Assembly: GCA_902773635.1 (NCBI GenBank)
Contig: CACYFH010000005.1
Location: 1 to 50,369 of the forward strand
Length of the DNA stretch: 50,369 bases
Direction: 5' to 3'
From: an uncultured Ruminococcus sp.
Lineage (GTDB): Bacteria; Bacillota; Clostridia; Oscillospirales; Acutalibacteraceae
Shown: piece by piece, positions 35,164-44,019 of the stretch
How positions within the stretch are numbered: the first letter of the stretch is position 1
Layout: every line of letters begins with the position of its first letter
The notes under the pieces: model-generated
The model's input: only the letters and a program-made list of their open reading frames with translations
Database searches by the model: none
Told to the model about the DNA's origin: nothing
Position numbers and translations under genes: made by a program

Positions 35164-36414
35164 TTATTCGATTCGTTCTTTCTTTTCCACGAGGGCGGAG
35201 ATGATGCGGCGGTTTTTCACGCGCTTGACGGTGAAGACTAAGTCCTCATACTTCACGCGCTGACCGCGGATGGGGATATCGCCGTGCTGCTCGACGATGA
35301 AGCCGCCCACGGAGTTGCTTTCGATGTCGTCGTCGCGCTTCATTTCGAAGAGCTCCAGCATTTCGTCGAGCTCCATGTCGCCCGAGACGAGGTACTTGTT
35401 CTCGCCGAGCTTGGTGCAGGTATGCTCCTCATCTTCATCCTCGTCCCAGATATCGCCGACGATCTCTTCCAAAAGATCCTCCATCGTGACGATGCCGAGC
35501 ATGCCGCCGTACTCGTCGGTGACGATGGCGATGTGCAGCTTGTTCTGACGGAAATCGTTGAGGATGTCGGAGAGCTTGAGGTTCTTGTAGATGAAATGCG
35601 GCGGCGTGAGCATGGAGCGGATGTCCACCTCGCCGTCGATGGCTTTCTCCAGATAATCGCGGGTGTGCAGGATGCCGATGATGTTGTCGATCTCGCCCTC
35701 ATAGACCGGGATGCGGGAGTAGCGCTCGCGGATGATCAGATCGTGGATTTCCTCTAAGCTGTCGTCGATGTCGATGACCGTCACGTCCACGCGCGGGGTG
35801 AGGATCTCCTGCGCGGTTTTCTCATCGAATTCCAGCGCGGACTGCACCAGCTCGCTCTCCTGTTCTTCGAGGATGCCTTCCTCCTCGATGGATTCGATGA
35901 TGTATTTGAGCTCATCCTCGGTGACGGAGGGGCTGTCCTTCTTGATGTGCGCGAGCTTCATGAAGGCTGTTTTGATTCCCGTAAAGAAATATACCAGCGG
36001 ATAGAGGATGTAGGTGAAGATCTTCAGGATCAGTCCCGTGTGCAGGACGATGCCGTCGCTCATCTCGCGCCCGATGCACTTCGGGATGACCTCGCCGAAG
36101 GTCAGGACGAGCAGGGTGGTGCCGCCGGTCGCGATCGCCGCGCCGTAGTTCTCAAATATATTCAGACAGAGGATGGTCGCGAGGGACGAACAGCCGAGGT
36201 TGACCACGTTGTTGCCGATCAGGATGGCGGTCAGCGCCTTGTCAAAGTTGTCGCACACCCACAGCGCGTTCTTCGCGCGGCGGTTGCCGTTGTCGATCAA
36301 CGATTTCAGCCGGATGGTGTTCGCGCCGGAAAAAGCCGTTTCCACACAGGAGAAGAAGCCGGAAAGTAATATCAGAACGGCGATGATGACGCCGTATACT
36401 CCGTTGGTACTCAT
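35164..36414 (-). CDS. CNNM/HlyC-CorC family membrane protein with CBS domains
   Basis: A 416-residue protein of the CNNM/CorC group, members of which move or sense magnesium and other divalent cations. The N-terminal DUF21 transmembrane domain (about 1-165) shows FFSCVETAFSGANTIRL and FGEVIPK. Two CBS motifs follow (about 195-320; TPRVDVTVIDID, YSRIPVYEG, DEYGGMLGIVTMEDLLEEIVG). The C-terminal CorC_HlyC domain (about 335-410) shows SVGGFIVEQHGDIP. Older annotations call such proteins hemolysins; that role is unlikely. GGAGG precedes the ATG. Confidence 0.92.
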   Translation of the reverse strand: MSTNGVYGVIIAVLILLSGFFSCVETAFSGANTIRLKSLIDNGNRRAKNALWVCDNFDKALTAILIGNNVVNLGCSSLATILCLNIFENYGAAIATGGTTLLVLTFGEVIPKCIGREMSDGIVLHTGLILKIFTYILYPLVYFFTGIKTAFMKLAHIKKDSPSVTEDELKYIIESIEEEGILEEQESELVQSALEFDEKTAQEILTPRVDVTVIDIDDSLEEIHDLIIRERYSRIPVYEGEIDNIIGILHTRDYLEKAIDGEVDIRSMLTPPHFIYKNLKLSDILNDFRQNKLHIAIVTDEYGGMLGIVTMEDLLEEIVGDIWDEDEDEEHTCTKLGENKYLVSGDMELDEMLELFEMKRDDDIESNSVGGFIVEQHGDIPIRGQRVKYEDLVFTVKRVKNRRIISALVEKKERIE

Positions 36415-36448
36415 TTTTCCTCCAAAGATTCATATATATTATTAGCAT

Positions 36449-36477
36449 ACTATAGAATTGTATCATTAATATGACAA
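36449..36477 (-). promoter_or_regulatory. Promoter of the CNNM-type gene
   Basis: On the minus strand TTGTCA (36477-36472), 17-bp spacer, TATAGT (36454-36449). Confidence 0.7.
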
Positions 36478-36501
36478 ATTCGAAATATAATCATTTTCTT
36501 C

Positions 36502-36550
36502 TTGAAGAATTCAGCGGTTAATGGTATACTGTATCTTGGTATGATACCAT
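36502..36550 (+). promoter_or_regulatory. Promoter of uppP with an inverted repeat over the start site
   Basis: TTGAAG (36502-36507), 17-bp spacer, TATACT (36525-36530). ATGGTAT (36521-36527) and ATACCAT (36544-36550) form an inverted repeat that covers the -10 and the expected start point, a possible operator. Confidence 0.6.
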
Positions 36551-36593
36551 CAATTTGACGGCATATCCTGTATCATAGTTTAAGGAGTACATT

Positions 36594-37538
36594 ATGACGA
36601 TTCTTGATTCGGTCGTTCAGGGCGTTGTTCAGGGCTTGACGGAGTTCCTGCCTGTATCCAGCAGCGGCCATCTGACTATCACCCAGCATATCCTCGGCGT
36701 GTCGGGCACAGGAGAGGAGAACCTCTTCTTTAACGTCATGCTGCATATCGGCACGCTGATCGCGGTCGTCGCCTTCTATCACAAGCTGATCGGGCGGCTG
36801 ATCGTGGAGTTCTTCCGCATGATCGGCGATATCTTCACCGGCAGGTTCAAGTGGAAGTCGATGAACGAGGAGCGCCGCATGATCATCATGCTGATCATCG
36901 GGCTTCTGCCGCTGATGCTCCTCTTCCTGCCTGTTCCCGGAACCGGACAGAATTTGAAGGACTATGTGGAGCTGTTCACGGGTCAGAAGTATTTCATCGT
37001 CGTGGGCGTATGTCTGCTCTTGACCTCCGTCCTGCTCTTCATCGGCAGCCGATGCTCCCGCGCGGTTCAGCCCCTGCGTTACGCGAAAAGCGGGGAAGAG
37101 GGCGGACGCTCCTACATCACTGTCCCGGACGCGATCCTGATCGGTATCGCGCAGTGCTTTGCGGTGCTGCCGGGACTTTCCCGCTCCGGCTCGACCCTCG
37201 CGGTCGGTCAGATGCGCGGCGTGAATAAGCAGAAGGCGCTCGACTACACCTTCATCCTCGGTACGCCCGCCATCATCGCGGCGGCGGCGCTGGAGCTCAA
37301 GGACGCGCTCAAAGCCGAGGACGGTCTCAATATCGAGATCGCGCCCATCCTGATCGGCATGGTGGTCGCGGCTGTGGTGGGCTATCTGTCCATCGTGCTG
37401 TTCAAGTGGCTGCTCAAAACGGATAAGATGATCATTTTCATCCTGTATACCGCGGTCGTCGGCATCGCCGTCATCGCTATCAGCATCATCGAGATGAATA
37501 CCGGCGTGAACTTCTTCACGAAAACGCCGATCGTGTAA
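36594..37538 (+). CDS. uppP: Undecaprenyl-diphosphatase UppP (BacA family)
   Basis: An integral membrane phosphatase that recycles undecaprenyl pyrophosphate to the monophosphate lipid carrier for cell wall synthesis; it also confers bacitracin tolerance. The 314-residue protein has the signature QGLTEFLPVSSSGHL near the N-terminus (catalytic glutamate) and LPGLSRSGST near residue 195. About eight hydrophobic helices are visible. AAGGAG precedes the ATG. A loop of charged residues around 170-180 (KSGEEGGRS) is typical of the longer clostridial forms. Confidence 0.94.
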   Translation: MTILDSVVQGVVQGLTEFLPVSSSGHLTITQHILGVSGTGEENLFFNVMLHIGTLIAVVAFYHKLIGRLIVEFFRMIGDIFTGRFKWKSMNEERRMIIMLIIGLLPLMLLFLPVPGTGQNLKDYVELFTGQKYFIVVGVCLLLTSVLLFIGSRCSRAVQPLRYAKSGEEGGRSYITVPDAILIGIAQCFAVLPGLSRSGSTLAVGQMRGVNKQKALDYTFILGTPAIIAAAALELKDALKAEDGLNIEIAPILIGMVVAAVVGYLSIVLFKWLLKTDKMIIFILYTAVVGIAVIAISIIEMNTGVNFFTKTPIV

Positions 37539-37564
37539 CAAAAAACCTGTGAACTCGCGGTCAC

Positions 37565-37691
37565 TCCGAGACACATTTATGTGTCGTGGGAATCCCACAA
37601 AGAGGGACGCATTATCTTCTCTTACATCATTCAGCATGAATGACCGTGGGATTGCCACACCCTTGACGATGCGTCAAGGGTTCGCAATGAC
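37565..37691. repeat. Composite palindromic intergenic element between uppP and ftsK
   Basis: The region has GACACATTTATGTGTC and GTGGGAATCCCAC palindromes at its left part. The right part, 37650-37691, starts GATTGCCAC and ends TCGCAATGAC around an ACCCTTGAC/GTCAAGGGT stem. The right unit shares its ends with the 1-79 repeats but has a different inner stem. Confidence 0.7.
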
Positions 37692-37733
37692 ATTTTTACA
37701 GAAAAACAGAACCATAAAATGAGGAGTGATTCT

Positions 37734-40532
37734 TTGGCTGCGAAAAAGGCTACAGCGCAAAAACGTACAAGCAGCTCCAAAAAGCCCGCGCAATCTCGCG
37801 GGAAAAGCAATAAACAGCAAGCCGTCGCGGAGAGAAGGCGGCTGAACCCGCAATTCAAGGCGATCCTGCTCTGTGCGGTCGGCGTGATCATGCTCGCGCT
37901 GGTCATCATCCAGGGCGGCGCTCTGTGGAAGGATATCCATTTCTTCCTCTTCGGCGTGTTCGGCGTGTGTTCGCTTCTGGTGCCGGTCGTCCTGATCTAT
38001 CTGGGCATCATGACCGCCAAGGAGAAGCAGATGGCGCATAAAGGGGTGAAGATCACCCTCTCCGTTCTGCTGGTGCTGTTTGTCAGCACCCTGATCTACC
38101 TCTTCGGCAGGATCGACTACAACGACGGCAACAGCTATTTCAGCGCGCTCGGCGCGGCATATCAGGGTTCGTTCAAGCTCGAGAGCCTCTGCGGACTGAT
38201 CGGCGCGCTCTTAGGCTTCCCGATGCGCGCGCTCCTGACCACGACCCCTTCCGTGATCGTTTGTCTGGTCGGAGTCGCGGCGTGCATCATGTTCCTGTTC
38301 CGCATCACCCTGGTGGATATCGCGAACGTGGCGAAGCGGGGTTATCGCAAGACCCGCGAGCATCATGAGCGTGTCCGTGAGCAAAGGCAGGAGCGCAGAG
38401 AGGAGCGCGAGCGTCAGCGTGAGCAGCGCGTTGCCGCACAGCAGCAAGAAGCGTATGACGATTCCTATGACCTTTCGAAGTATGCAGAGACGCCTGTGAC
38501 GCCTGCCTATGATATTCCCGCTGAGAGACCCCGCCGCTCGGGCAGGGATCGCATCGACATCCCGCTCGACAAGCCGCAGAAGGACATGCCGCGTCAGAAG
38601 GACGCCGAGAAAGCCGTGCAGGACGGACAGGATCAGGAGCTTCTGAACATCATCATGAACGCGAACGCGGGGCTTGCGGCTTCCAAAACGCCAGCTTCCG
38701 CCTCCGATATTGCGAAGCAGATCACAGAGGAAAAGACCAGCCGCCGCATGAGCAAGGGCGCAAAGCAGCCCGACCCCCAGACGGTCGCGGTCGATTTAGA
38801 GGACGAGGACGAGCCTGTTTTTGACGACAAGATCGACCTCATGGGCGAGACCCGCAAGATGCGCGCGGAGGTCAAGAAGGCGGAGAGCGAGAAGGTCAAC
38901 AAGCCTGCCTATGTGTTCCCGCCGACAAAGCTCTTAGAGCCCGCCATCGACACGGAGAGCGCCAGCGCCATCAATGAGATGCAGAACAACGCAACCAAGC
39001 TGATCGAGACGCTCGACAGCTTCGGCGTCAAGGCGAAGATCGTCAACATCTGCCGCGGCCCGTCCGTCACCCGCTATGAGCTCCAGCCCGCACCGGGCGT
39101 GAAGATCTCTAAGATCACCAACCTCTCGGACGATATCGCGCTGAACCTCGCCGCCAACGGCGTGCGTATGGAAGCGCCCATCCCCGGCAAGGCGGCGATC
39201 GGCATCGAGGTGCCGAACAAGGTCACCTCCACCGTCACCCTGCGCGAGCTGGTGGAGACGGATGAATTCAAGCAGCATCCGAGCAAGCTTAACTGCGTGC
39301 TCGGCAGAAATATCTCCGGTGAGATCATCTGCACCGACCTGAGCAAGATGCCCCATCTGCTGATCGCAGGTACCACCGGCTCCGGTAAGTCCGTCTGCGT
39401 AAACGCGCTCTTGATGTCCATTCTGTTCAAGGCGACGCCGGACGAGGTCAAGCTCCTCCTGGTCGACCCGAAGATGGTCGAATTCTCAAAGTATAAGGGC
39501 ATCCCGCACCTGCTCGTCCCGGTCGTCTCCGACGCGAAGAAGGCGGCGGGCGCGCTCAACTGGGCTGTCAGCGAGATGCTCAGCCGTTACCGCATCTTCT
39601 CCGAGTACGACTGCAAGGGCATCGACAGCTACAACGCGCTGGTGGACAAGAACCTCGCGTACATCGAGGACGAGAAGCTCAAGCCCGACTATGACCCCGA
39701 GGCGGAGGATCAGCCCTGCTTAGAGGTCGACGGCTTGAAGGTCCCGACCGAGCACATGTGCCGCATCGTGATCGCGATCGACGAGTTGGCTGACCTGATG
39801 ATGGCGGCGCCCGCCGAGGTCGAGGAGAGCATCTGCCGTCTGGCGCAGATGGCGCGTGCCGCAGGTATGCACCTGATTTTGGCGACCCAGCGACCCACCG
39901 TTAACGTTATCACGGGTCTGATCAAGGCGAATATCCCTTCGCGAATTGCGCTGAAGGTCACGTCCCAGATCGATTCCCGCACCATCCTCGACACAGGCGG
40001 CGCGGAGAAGCTGATCGGACGCGGCGATCTTCTGTATTCTCCTGTCGGCGCACCCAAGCCCATCCGTGTGCAGTGCTGTTTCACCCGCGATGAAGAGATC
40101 GAGCGCGTGACGGACTTCATCAAGAGGTCCCACACCGCCGAGTATAACAAGGAGATCGAGGAGAAGATCCGCAAGATCGCCGCCGAGGAGCTGAACAACG
40201 GCAAGGGCAAGGGCGACAGCGGCGTTTCCCCCGGCAACGCGCCCGACGTGGACGGCATGATGGAGGAAGCGATCAAGGTCGTGATCGAGAGCGGACAGGC
40301 CTCTACCTCCATGCTCCAGCGGCGCTTGAAGGTCGGCTACGCGCGCGCGGGCCGCATGATCGACGATATGGAGCAGATGGGCATTGTCGGCCCGCACCAG
40401 GGCTCCAAGCCCCGCGACGTGCTCATGACCTATAACGAGTGGCTCGAGCGCAATAATGTGCTGGGTACAGCGGAGGAAAACACCGACGGCGAGGGAGAGG
40501 AGCTCCCGACCGACGAGGACGATCCGTGGTGA
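37734..40532 (+). CDS. ftsK: DNA translocase FtsK/SpoIIIE
   Basis: A membrane-anchored DNA pump that clears chromosomes from the septum or moves them into the forespore. The 932-residue protein has a basic N-terminus, four transmembrane helices (about 35-205), a charged linker (about 205-400), the RecA-like motor with Walker [10 protein letters not shown] near residue 546 and Walker [12 protein letters not shown], and a C-terminal gamma domain (about 840-905, [21 protein letters not shown]). TTG at 37734 is chosen: GAGGAG at 37721-37726 lies seven bases upstream and overlaps an alternative ATG at 37719. Confidence 0.95.
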   Translation: MAAKKATAQKRTSSSKKPAQSRGKSNKQQAVAERRRLNPQFKAILLCAVGVIMLALVIIQGGALWKDIHFFLFGVFGVCSLLVPVVLIYLGIMTAKEKQMAHKGVKITLSVLLVLFVSTLIYLFGRIDYNDGNSYFSALGAAYQGSFKLESLCGLIGALLGFPMRALLTTTPSVIVCLVGVAACIMFLFRITLVDIANVAKRGYRKTREHHERVREQRQERREERERQREQRVAAQQQEAYDDSYDLSKYAETPVTPAYDIPAERPRRSGRDRIDIPLDKPQKDMPRQKDAEKAVQDGQDQELLNIIMNANAGLAASKTPASASDIAKQITEEKTSRRMSKGAKQPDPQTVAVDLEDEDEPVFDDKIDLMGETRKMRAEVKKAESEKVNKPAYVFPPTKLLEPAIDTESASAINEMQNNATKLIETLDSFGVKAKIVNICRGPSVTRYELQPAPGVKISKITNLSDDIALNLAANGVRMEAPIPGKAAIGIEVPNKVTSTVTLRELVETDEFKQHPSKLNCVLGRNISGEIICTDLSKMPHLLIAGTTGSGKSVCVNALLMSILFKATPDEVKLLLVDPKMVEFSKYKGIPHLLVPVVSDAKKAAGALNWAVSEMLSRYRIFSEYDCKGIDSYNALVDKNLAYIEDEKLKPDYDPEAEDQPCLEVDGLKVPTEHMCRIVIAIDELADLMMAAPAEVEESICRLAQMARAAGMHLILATQRPTVNVITGLIKANIPSRIALKVTSQIDSRTILDTGGAEKLIGRGDLLYSPVGAPKPIRVQCCFTRDEEIERVTDFIKRSHTAEYNKEIEEKIRKIAAEELNNGKGKGDSGVSPGNAPDVDGMMEEAIKVVIESGQASTSMLQRRLKVGYARAGRMIDDMEQMGIVGPHQGSKPRDVLMTYNEWLERNNVLGTAEENTDGEGEELPTDEDDPW

Positions 40533-40538
40533 GATGCC

Positions 40539-40560
40539 GGGTCGTCGGGGACGACGACCC
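40539..40560 (+). repeat. GGGTCGTC/GACGACCC hairpin after ftsK
   Basis: An 8-bp stem with a six-base loop, no T-run. It is similar in style to the GC-rich palindromes after rbgA and engB. It may be a remnant of the same class. Confidence 0.45.
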
Positions 40561-40578
40561 CTGCATGGTACAAAACAC

Positions 40579-40607
40579 TTGACCTTTTCGACAAAAGGCA
40601 CTATACT
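40579..40607 (+). promoter_or_regulatory. Promoter of tyrS
   Basis: TTGACC (40579-40584), 17-bp spacer, TATACT (40602-40607), a near-consensus sigma-A promoter. The leader is only about 30 nt, too short for a T-box. Confidence 0.8.
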
Positions 40608-40643
40608 ATATTTGATTCTGACAACATTTAAGGAGGAAGATTG

Positions 40644-41867
40644 TTGGGAGTATATGAAGAACTGGTAGCTCGCGGTCTGATCGCGCAGGTTACCGACGAA
40701 AAAGAAATCAGAGAACTGGTGAACAGCGGCAAGGCGGTGTTCTACATCGGCTTCGACCCGACCGCCGACAGCCTGCATGTAGGTCACTTCATGGCGCTGT
40801 GCCTGATGAAGCGTCTGCAGTTAGCGGGCAATAAGCCGATCGCTCTCGTGGGCGGCGGCACCGGCATGATCGGCGACCCTTCGGGCAGAACCGATATGCG
40901 CCAGATGATGACCAAGGAGACCATCGAGCACAACTGCGAGTGCTTCAAGAAGCAGATGAGCAAGTTTATCGACTTCTCGGACGGCAAGGCGATGATGGTC
41001 AATAACGCCGACTGGCTCTTAGACCTCAACTATGTGGAGCTGCTCCGCGAGGTCGGCGCGTGCTTCTCCGTCAACAATATGCTGCGCGCCGAGTGCTACA
41101 AGCAGCGCATGGAGAAGGGCTTGTCCTTCCTCGAATTCAACTACATGATCATGCAGAGCTACGACTTCTACGCGCTGTACCAGAAGTACGGCTGTAATAT
41201 GCAGTTCGGCGGCGACGATCAGTGGAGCAACATGCTCGGCGGTACGGAGCTGATCCGCAGAAAGCTCGGCAAGGACGCTTACGCCATGACCATCAACCTG
41301 CTCTTGAACAGCGAGGGCAAGAAGATGGGCAAGACCCAGAAGGGCGCTGTCTGGCTCGACGCCAACAAGACCACTCCCTTCGAGTTCTACCAGTACTGGC
41401 GCAACGTCGACGACACGGACGTTATCAAGTGTTTGAAGATGCTGACCTTCCTGCCGCTCGACGAGATCGAGAAGATGGCGGCTTGGGAAGGCTCAGAGCT
41501 GAACAAGGCGAAGGAGATCCTTGCTTTCGAGCTGACCAAGATGATCCACGGCGAGGACGAGGCAAACAAAGCGCAGGAGGGCGCGAGAGCTCTCTTCGGC
41601 GGCGGCGCGAATACTGAGAACATGCCCACCACCGAGCTTAGTGACGACGATTTCACCGACGGCGGCATTACGATCCTCGATCTGCTGTTGAAATGCAAGC
41701 TCATCCCCTCAAAGGGCGAGGGCAAGCGCCTGATCCAGCAGGGCGGCGTCTCCGTCGACGACGAGAAGGTCACCGACATGTTCCACAAGGTGGAGAAGGC
41801 GGCGTTCGAGAAGGGTCACGTCATCATCAAGAAGGGCAAGAAGGTCTTTCATAAGGCGGTACTGTAA
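40644..41867 (+). CDS. tyrS: Tyrosyl-tRNA synthetase
   Basis: A class I synthetase of 407 residues. The HIGH-type motif is HVGHF near residue 45. The KMSKS-type loop is KMGKTQKG near 227, as in TyrRS. A C-terminal S4 RNA-binding domain (about 340-405) ends the protein. The TTG at 40644 is preferred over the adjacent TTG at 40641 because AGGAGG (40631-40636) is then seven bases away. The stop codon is inside the first unit of a heptad tract. Confidence 0.96.
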   Translation: MGVYEELVARGLIAQVTDEKEIRELVNSGKAVFYIGFDPTADSLHVGHFMALCLMKRLQLAGNKPIALVGGGTGMIGDPSGRTDMRQMMTKETIEHNCECFKKQMSKFIDFSDGKAMMVNNADWLLDLNYVELLREVGACFSVNNMLRAECYKQRMEKGLSFLEFNYMIMQSYDFYALYQKYGCNMQFGGDDQWSNMLGGTELIRRKLGKDAYAMTINLLLNSEGKKMGKTQKGAVWLDANKTTPFEFYQYWRNVDDTDVIKCLKMLTFLPLDEIEKMAAWEGSELNKAKEILAFELTKMIHGEDEANKAQEGARALFGGGANTENMPTTELSDDDFTDGGITILDLLLKCKLIPSKGEGKRLIQQGGVSVDDEKVTDMFHKVEKAAFEKGHVIIKKGKKVFHKAVL

Positions 41868-41898
41868 GTTAGGAGTGAGGAGTTAGGAGTAAGGAGTT
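41864..41898 (+). repeat. Heptad tract H5a, AGGAGTN type
   Basis: Five seven-base units include the tyrS stop codon (TAA 41865-41867) in the first unit. TAA, TGA and TAG triplets cover all three frames. A second tract of a different family follows after three bases. Confidence 0.85.
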
Positions 41899-41901
41899 TT
41901 G

Positions 41902-41943
41902 CTACCGCAAACTACCGACTGCCGGCTACCAACTGCCAACTAT
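41902..41943 (+). repeat. Heptad tract H5b, CTACCAA/CTGCCAA type
   Basis: Six seven-base units alternate CTAC and CTGC cores (for example CGACTGC, CGGCTAC, CAACTGC). The sequence is unrelated to H5a but has the same period. It ends 27 bases before mscL. Confidence 0.8.
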
Positions 41944-41970
41944 CAAAAATATTATCAAGGAGTGTAGAAA

Positions 41971-42447
41971 ATGAAAAAGTTTGCATCTGAATTCAAGGAA
42001 TTCATCATGCGCGGAAACGTCATGGATATGGCTGTCGGCGTTATCATCGGCGGCGCGTTCCAGGCGATCGTCAACTCGCTGATCAACGATCTGCTGATGC
42101 CCTTCATCGGTCTCTTGACCGGCGGCGGCAACTTCAACGAGGCGTTCGTTATCCTCAAGCTGCCCGAGGGCGTAGAGCGTTCTCAGGTCACCTACGGCAA
42201 CGCCGCCGAGCTCGGCGCGACCATCTGGGGCTACGGCGCGTTCATTTCCGCCGTCATCAACTTCCTGATCATGGCTCTCGTGATCTTCTGCCTGGTGAAG
42301 GCGATCAACAAGATCGCGAATGCCCGCAAGAAGCCCGAGCCCGAGGCTGAGCCCACCACCAAGACCTGCCCGCACTGCTGTGAAGAGGTCAACATCAACG
42401 CCACCAAGTGCCCGCACTGCACCGGCGATATCCCTGCTGAAGAGTAA
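41971..42447 (+). CDS. mscL: Large-conductance mechanosensitive channel MscL with C-terminal zinc ribbon
   Basis: Releases solutes on hypo-osmotic shock. The 158-residue protein has the N-terminal amphipathic segment, TM1 with GNVMDMAVGVIIGGAFQAIVN, an extracellular loop and TM2 (about 88-110). The C-terminal helix is followed by a two-pair cysteine ribbon (TCPHCCEEV and KCPHCTGDI, about 132-152) that E. coli MscL lacks and that resembles zinc ribbons seen in some clostridial MscL proteins. AAGGAG precedes the ATG. Confidence 0.94.
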   Translation: MKKFASEFKEFIMRGNVMDMAVGVIIGGAFQAIVNSLINDLLMPFIGLLTGGGNFNEAFVILKLPEGVERSQVTYGNAAELGATIWGYGAFISAVINFLIMALVIFCLVKAINKIANARKKPEPEAEPTTKTCPHCCEEVNINATKCPHCTGDIPAEE

Positions 42448-42459
42448 TCGGTCTACTTT

Positions 42460-42494
42460 AGTGATCAGTGGTTTTTTAGTGACCAGTGACTGGT
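42460..42494 (+). repeat. Heptad tract H6-left, AGTGACC type
   Basis: Five degenerate seven-base units (AGTGATC, AGTGGTT, TTTTAGT, GACCAGT, GACTGGT), 12 bases after the mscL stop. It is the same family as the tract after tig. The inverted partner is at 42589-42609. Confidence 0.75.
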
Positions 42495-42523
42495 TGCTTT
42501 CATGATAAGTGAATAAAATGGAT

Positions 42524-42556
42524 AAGCTCCCGGTAAAAAACTTACCGGGAGCTTTT
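42524..42556. terminator. Bidirectional terminator inside the H6 element
   Basis: AAGCTCCCGGTAA pairs perfectly with TTACCGGGAGCTT. It serves the convergent mscL and alcohol dehydrogenase genes. Confidence 0.9.
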
Positions 42557-42588
42557 GAATTATATGGATTGTGATGCTACAGTAAACC

Positions 42589-42609
42589 GGTCACCAGTCA
42601 CCGGTCACT
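42589..42609 (-). repeat. Heptad tract H6-right, inverted
   Basis: Three units (GGTCACC, AGTCACC, GGTCACT). Read on the minus strand, it starts one base after the TAA stop of the alcohol dehydrogenase gene. Confidence 0.8.
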
Positions 42610-42610
42610 C

Positions 42611-43759
42611 TTACGCCATGATCTTCTTGTACAGTTCCTTGAGATCCTCTACGCTCGTTTCCTTGGGGTTGCCGGGGCGGCAGGCGTCTGCGTAAGCGTC
42701 TGCGGCGAGGACGTCCAGAGCCTCTGCCTTGACCTTCTCGTTCTTCTCGGGGATGCCGACGTCCTTGGAGAGCTGACGGACAGCGTCGATCGCCGCCTTG
42801 CGGTACTCCTCCTGAGACATCGCGTCAACACCCTGAACACCCATCGCGCGGGCGATCTCGCGGAACTTCTCGCCGGTGCACTCCTGGTTGTACTCCATGA
42901 CGATCGGGAGCATCATCGCACAGGCAACGCCGTGAGGTGTGTCATAGTGCGCGCCGAGGGTATGAGCAATGGAGTGAGCGATGCCGAGACCTACGTTCGA
43001 GAAGCCCATACCGGCGATGTACTGCGCCAGCGCCATGCCCTCTCTGTCCTCGGGCTTGTTCTCGACAGCGCCGCGCAGGTGCTTTGCGATCAGGCGGATT
43101 GCCTCGAGATGGAACATATCGGTCATCTCCCAAGCCGCCGCGGTGGTGTAGCCCTCGATCGCGTGGGTCAGCGCGTCCATACCGGTGGAGGCGGTCAGAC
43201 CCTTGGGCATGCTGGACATCATATCAGGATCGACGACAGCATCGGCGGGGATATCGTGCTCGTCAACGCAGACGAACTTGCGCTCCTTCTGCACGTCGGT
43301 GATAACGTAGTTGATGGTGACCTCAGCCGCAGTACCCGCGGTGGTGGGGACTGCGATGGTCGGGACGGCGTGGTTCTTGGTGGGAGCGACGCCCTCTAAG
43401 GAGCGGACGTCAGCGAACTCGGGGTTGGTGATGATGACGCCGATCGCCTTCGCGGTATCCATCGCGGAGCCGCCGCCGATGGCGATGATAGAGTCAGCCT
43501 GCGCCGCCTTGAAGGCGTCCACGCCTGCCTGCACGTTCTCGATGGTGGGGTTCGCCTTGACCTCGGAGAAGATCGCGTAGGGGAGACCGCACTGATCGAG
43601 CAGGCCGGTGACCTTCTGCGCGACGTTGAACTTGATCAGGTCGGGGTCGGTGACGACCAGTACCTTGGTAAAGCCCTTAGCCTTTGCGATCGCGGGGATC
43701 TCCTTGATCGCGCCCTTGCCGTGGTAGGAAGTGTTGTTGAGAATGATTCTGTTTGCCAT
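42611..43759 (-). CDS. fucO: Iron-dependent alcohol dehydrogenase, lactaldehyde reductase (FucO) type
   Basis: A group III, metal-dependent alcohol dehydrogenase of 382 residues. FucO reduces L-lactaldehyde to 1,2-propanediol with NADH during anaerobic fucose or rhamnose breakdown. The sequence closely follows E. coli FucO as I recall it: MANRIILN, NPEFADVRSLEG, AVPTTAGTAAEVTINYVITD, KFVCVDEHDIP, DALTHAIEGY and HTLGAHYDTPHGVA with the metal-binding histidines. No fucose or rhamnose genes are adjacent, so the physiological substrate could be another aldehyde. GGAGG precedes the ATG and a good promoter lies upstream. Confidence 0.88.
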   Translation of the reverse strand: MANRIILNNTSYHGKGAIKEIPAIAKAKGFTKVLVVTDPDLIKFNVAQKVTGLLDQCGLPYAIFSEVKANPTIENVQAGVDAFKAAQADSIIAIGGGSAMDTAKAIGVIITNPEFADVRSLEGVAPTKNHAVPTIAVPTTAGTAAEVTINYVITDVQKERKFVCVDEHDIPADAVVDPDMMSSMPKGLTASTGMDALTHAIEGYTTAAAWEMTDMFHLEAIRLIAKHLRGAVENKPEDREGMALAQYIAGMGFSNVGLGIAHSIAHTLGAHYDTPHGVACAMMLPIVMEYNQECTGEKFREIARAMGVQGVDAMSQEEYRKAAIDAVRQLSKDVGIPEKNEKVKAEALDVLAADAYADACRPGNPKETSVEDLKELYKKIMA

Positions 43760-43788
43760 AATTTACCTCCGTAAATATTATTACTTAT

Positions 43789-43817
43789 ATTGTAGTATTT
43801 TTAACAATCAAATGCAA
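43789..43817 (-). promoter_or_regulatory. Promoter of the fucO-like gene
   Basis: On the minus strand TTGCAT (43817-43812), 17-bp spacer, TACAAT (43794-43789). Confidence 0.7.
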
Positions 43818-43957
43818 TTGCTTTGTATAGAGAATTTTCAGAGAAAATTTCAGTAAAAAAGCCGAACGGCACGTGCATCGAAGTCTGTGATAAGTCGATT
43901 TTTGAGACTTTAGAACCGCAAAAGGAGATGGAGTGCAAAACAGATTAAAAAACCGAT

Positions 43958-43987
43958 GAAAAAAGCGGCACGCTAAGCGTACCGCTT
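43958..43987 (-). terminator. Terminator after the NlpC/P60 gene
   Basis: On the minus strand AAGCGGTACGC pairs with GCGTGCCGCTT (one mismatch), followed by a T-run. Confidence 0.8.
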
Positions 43988-44019
43988 CATCATACTAAGC
44001 TGCGTTAGTATTTATCAAG

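Noticed and set aside
35164-36414. Hemolysin function for the CBS-domain protein
   Set aside because: The name is historical; DUF21, CBS and CorC_HlyC domains fit a cation transporter or regulator of the CNNM group.
43818-43957. Gene or RNA between fucO and the NlpC/P60 terminator
   Set aside because: No ORF with a ribosome site and no convincing fold was seen; the stretch is AT-rich upstream sequence.
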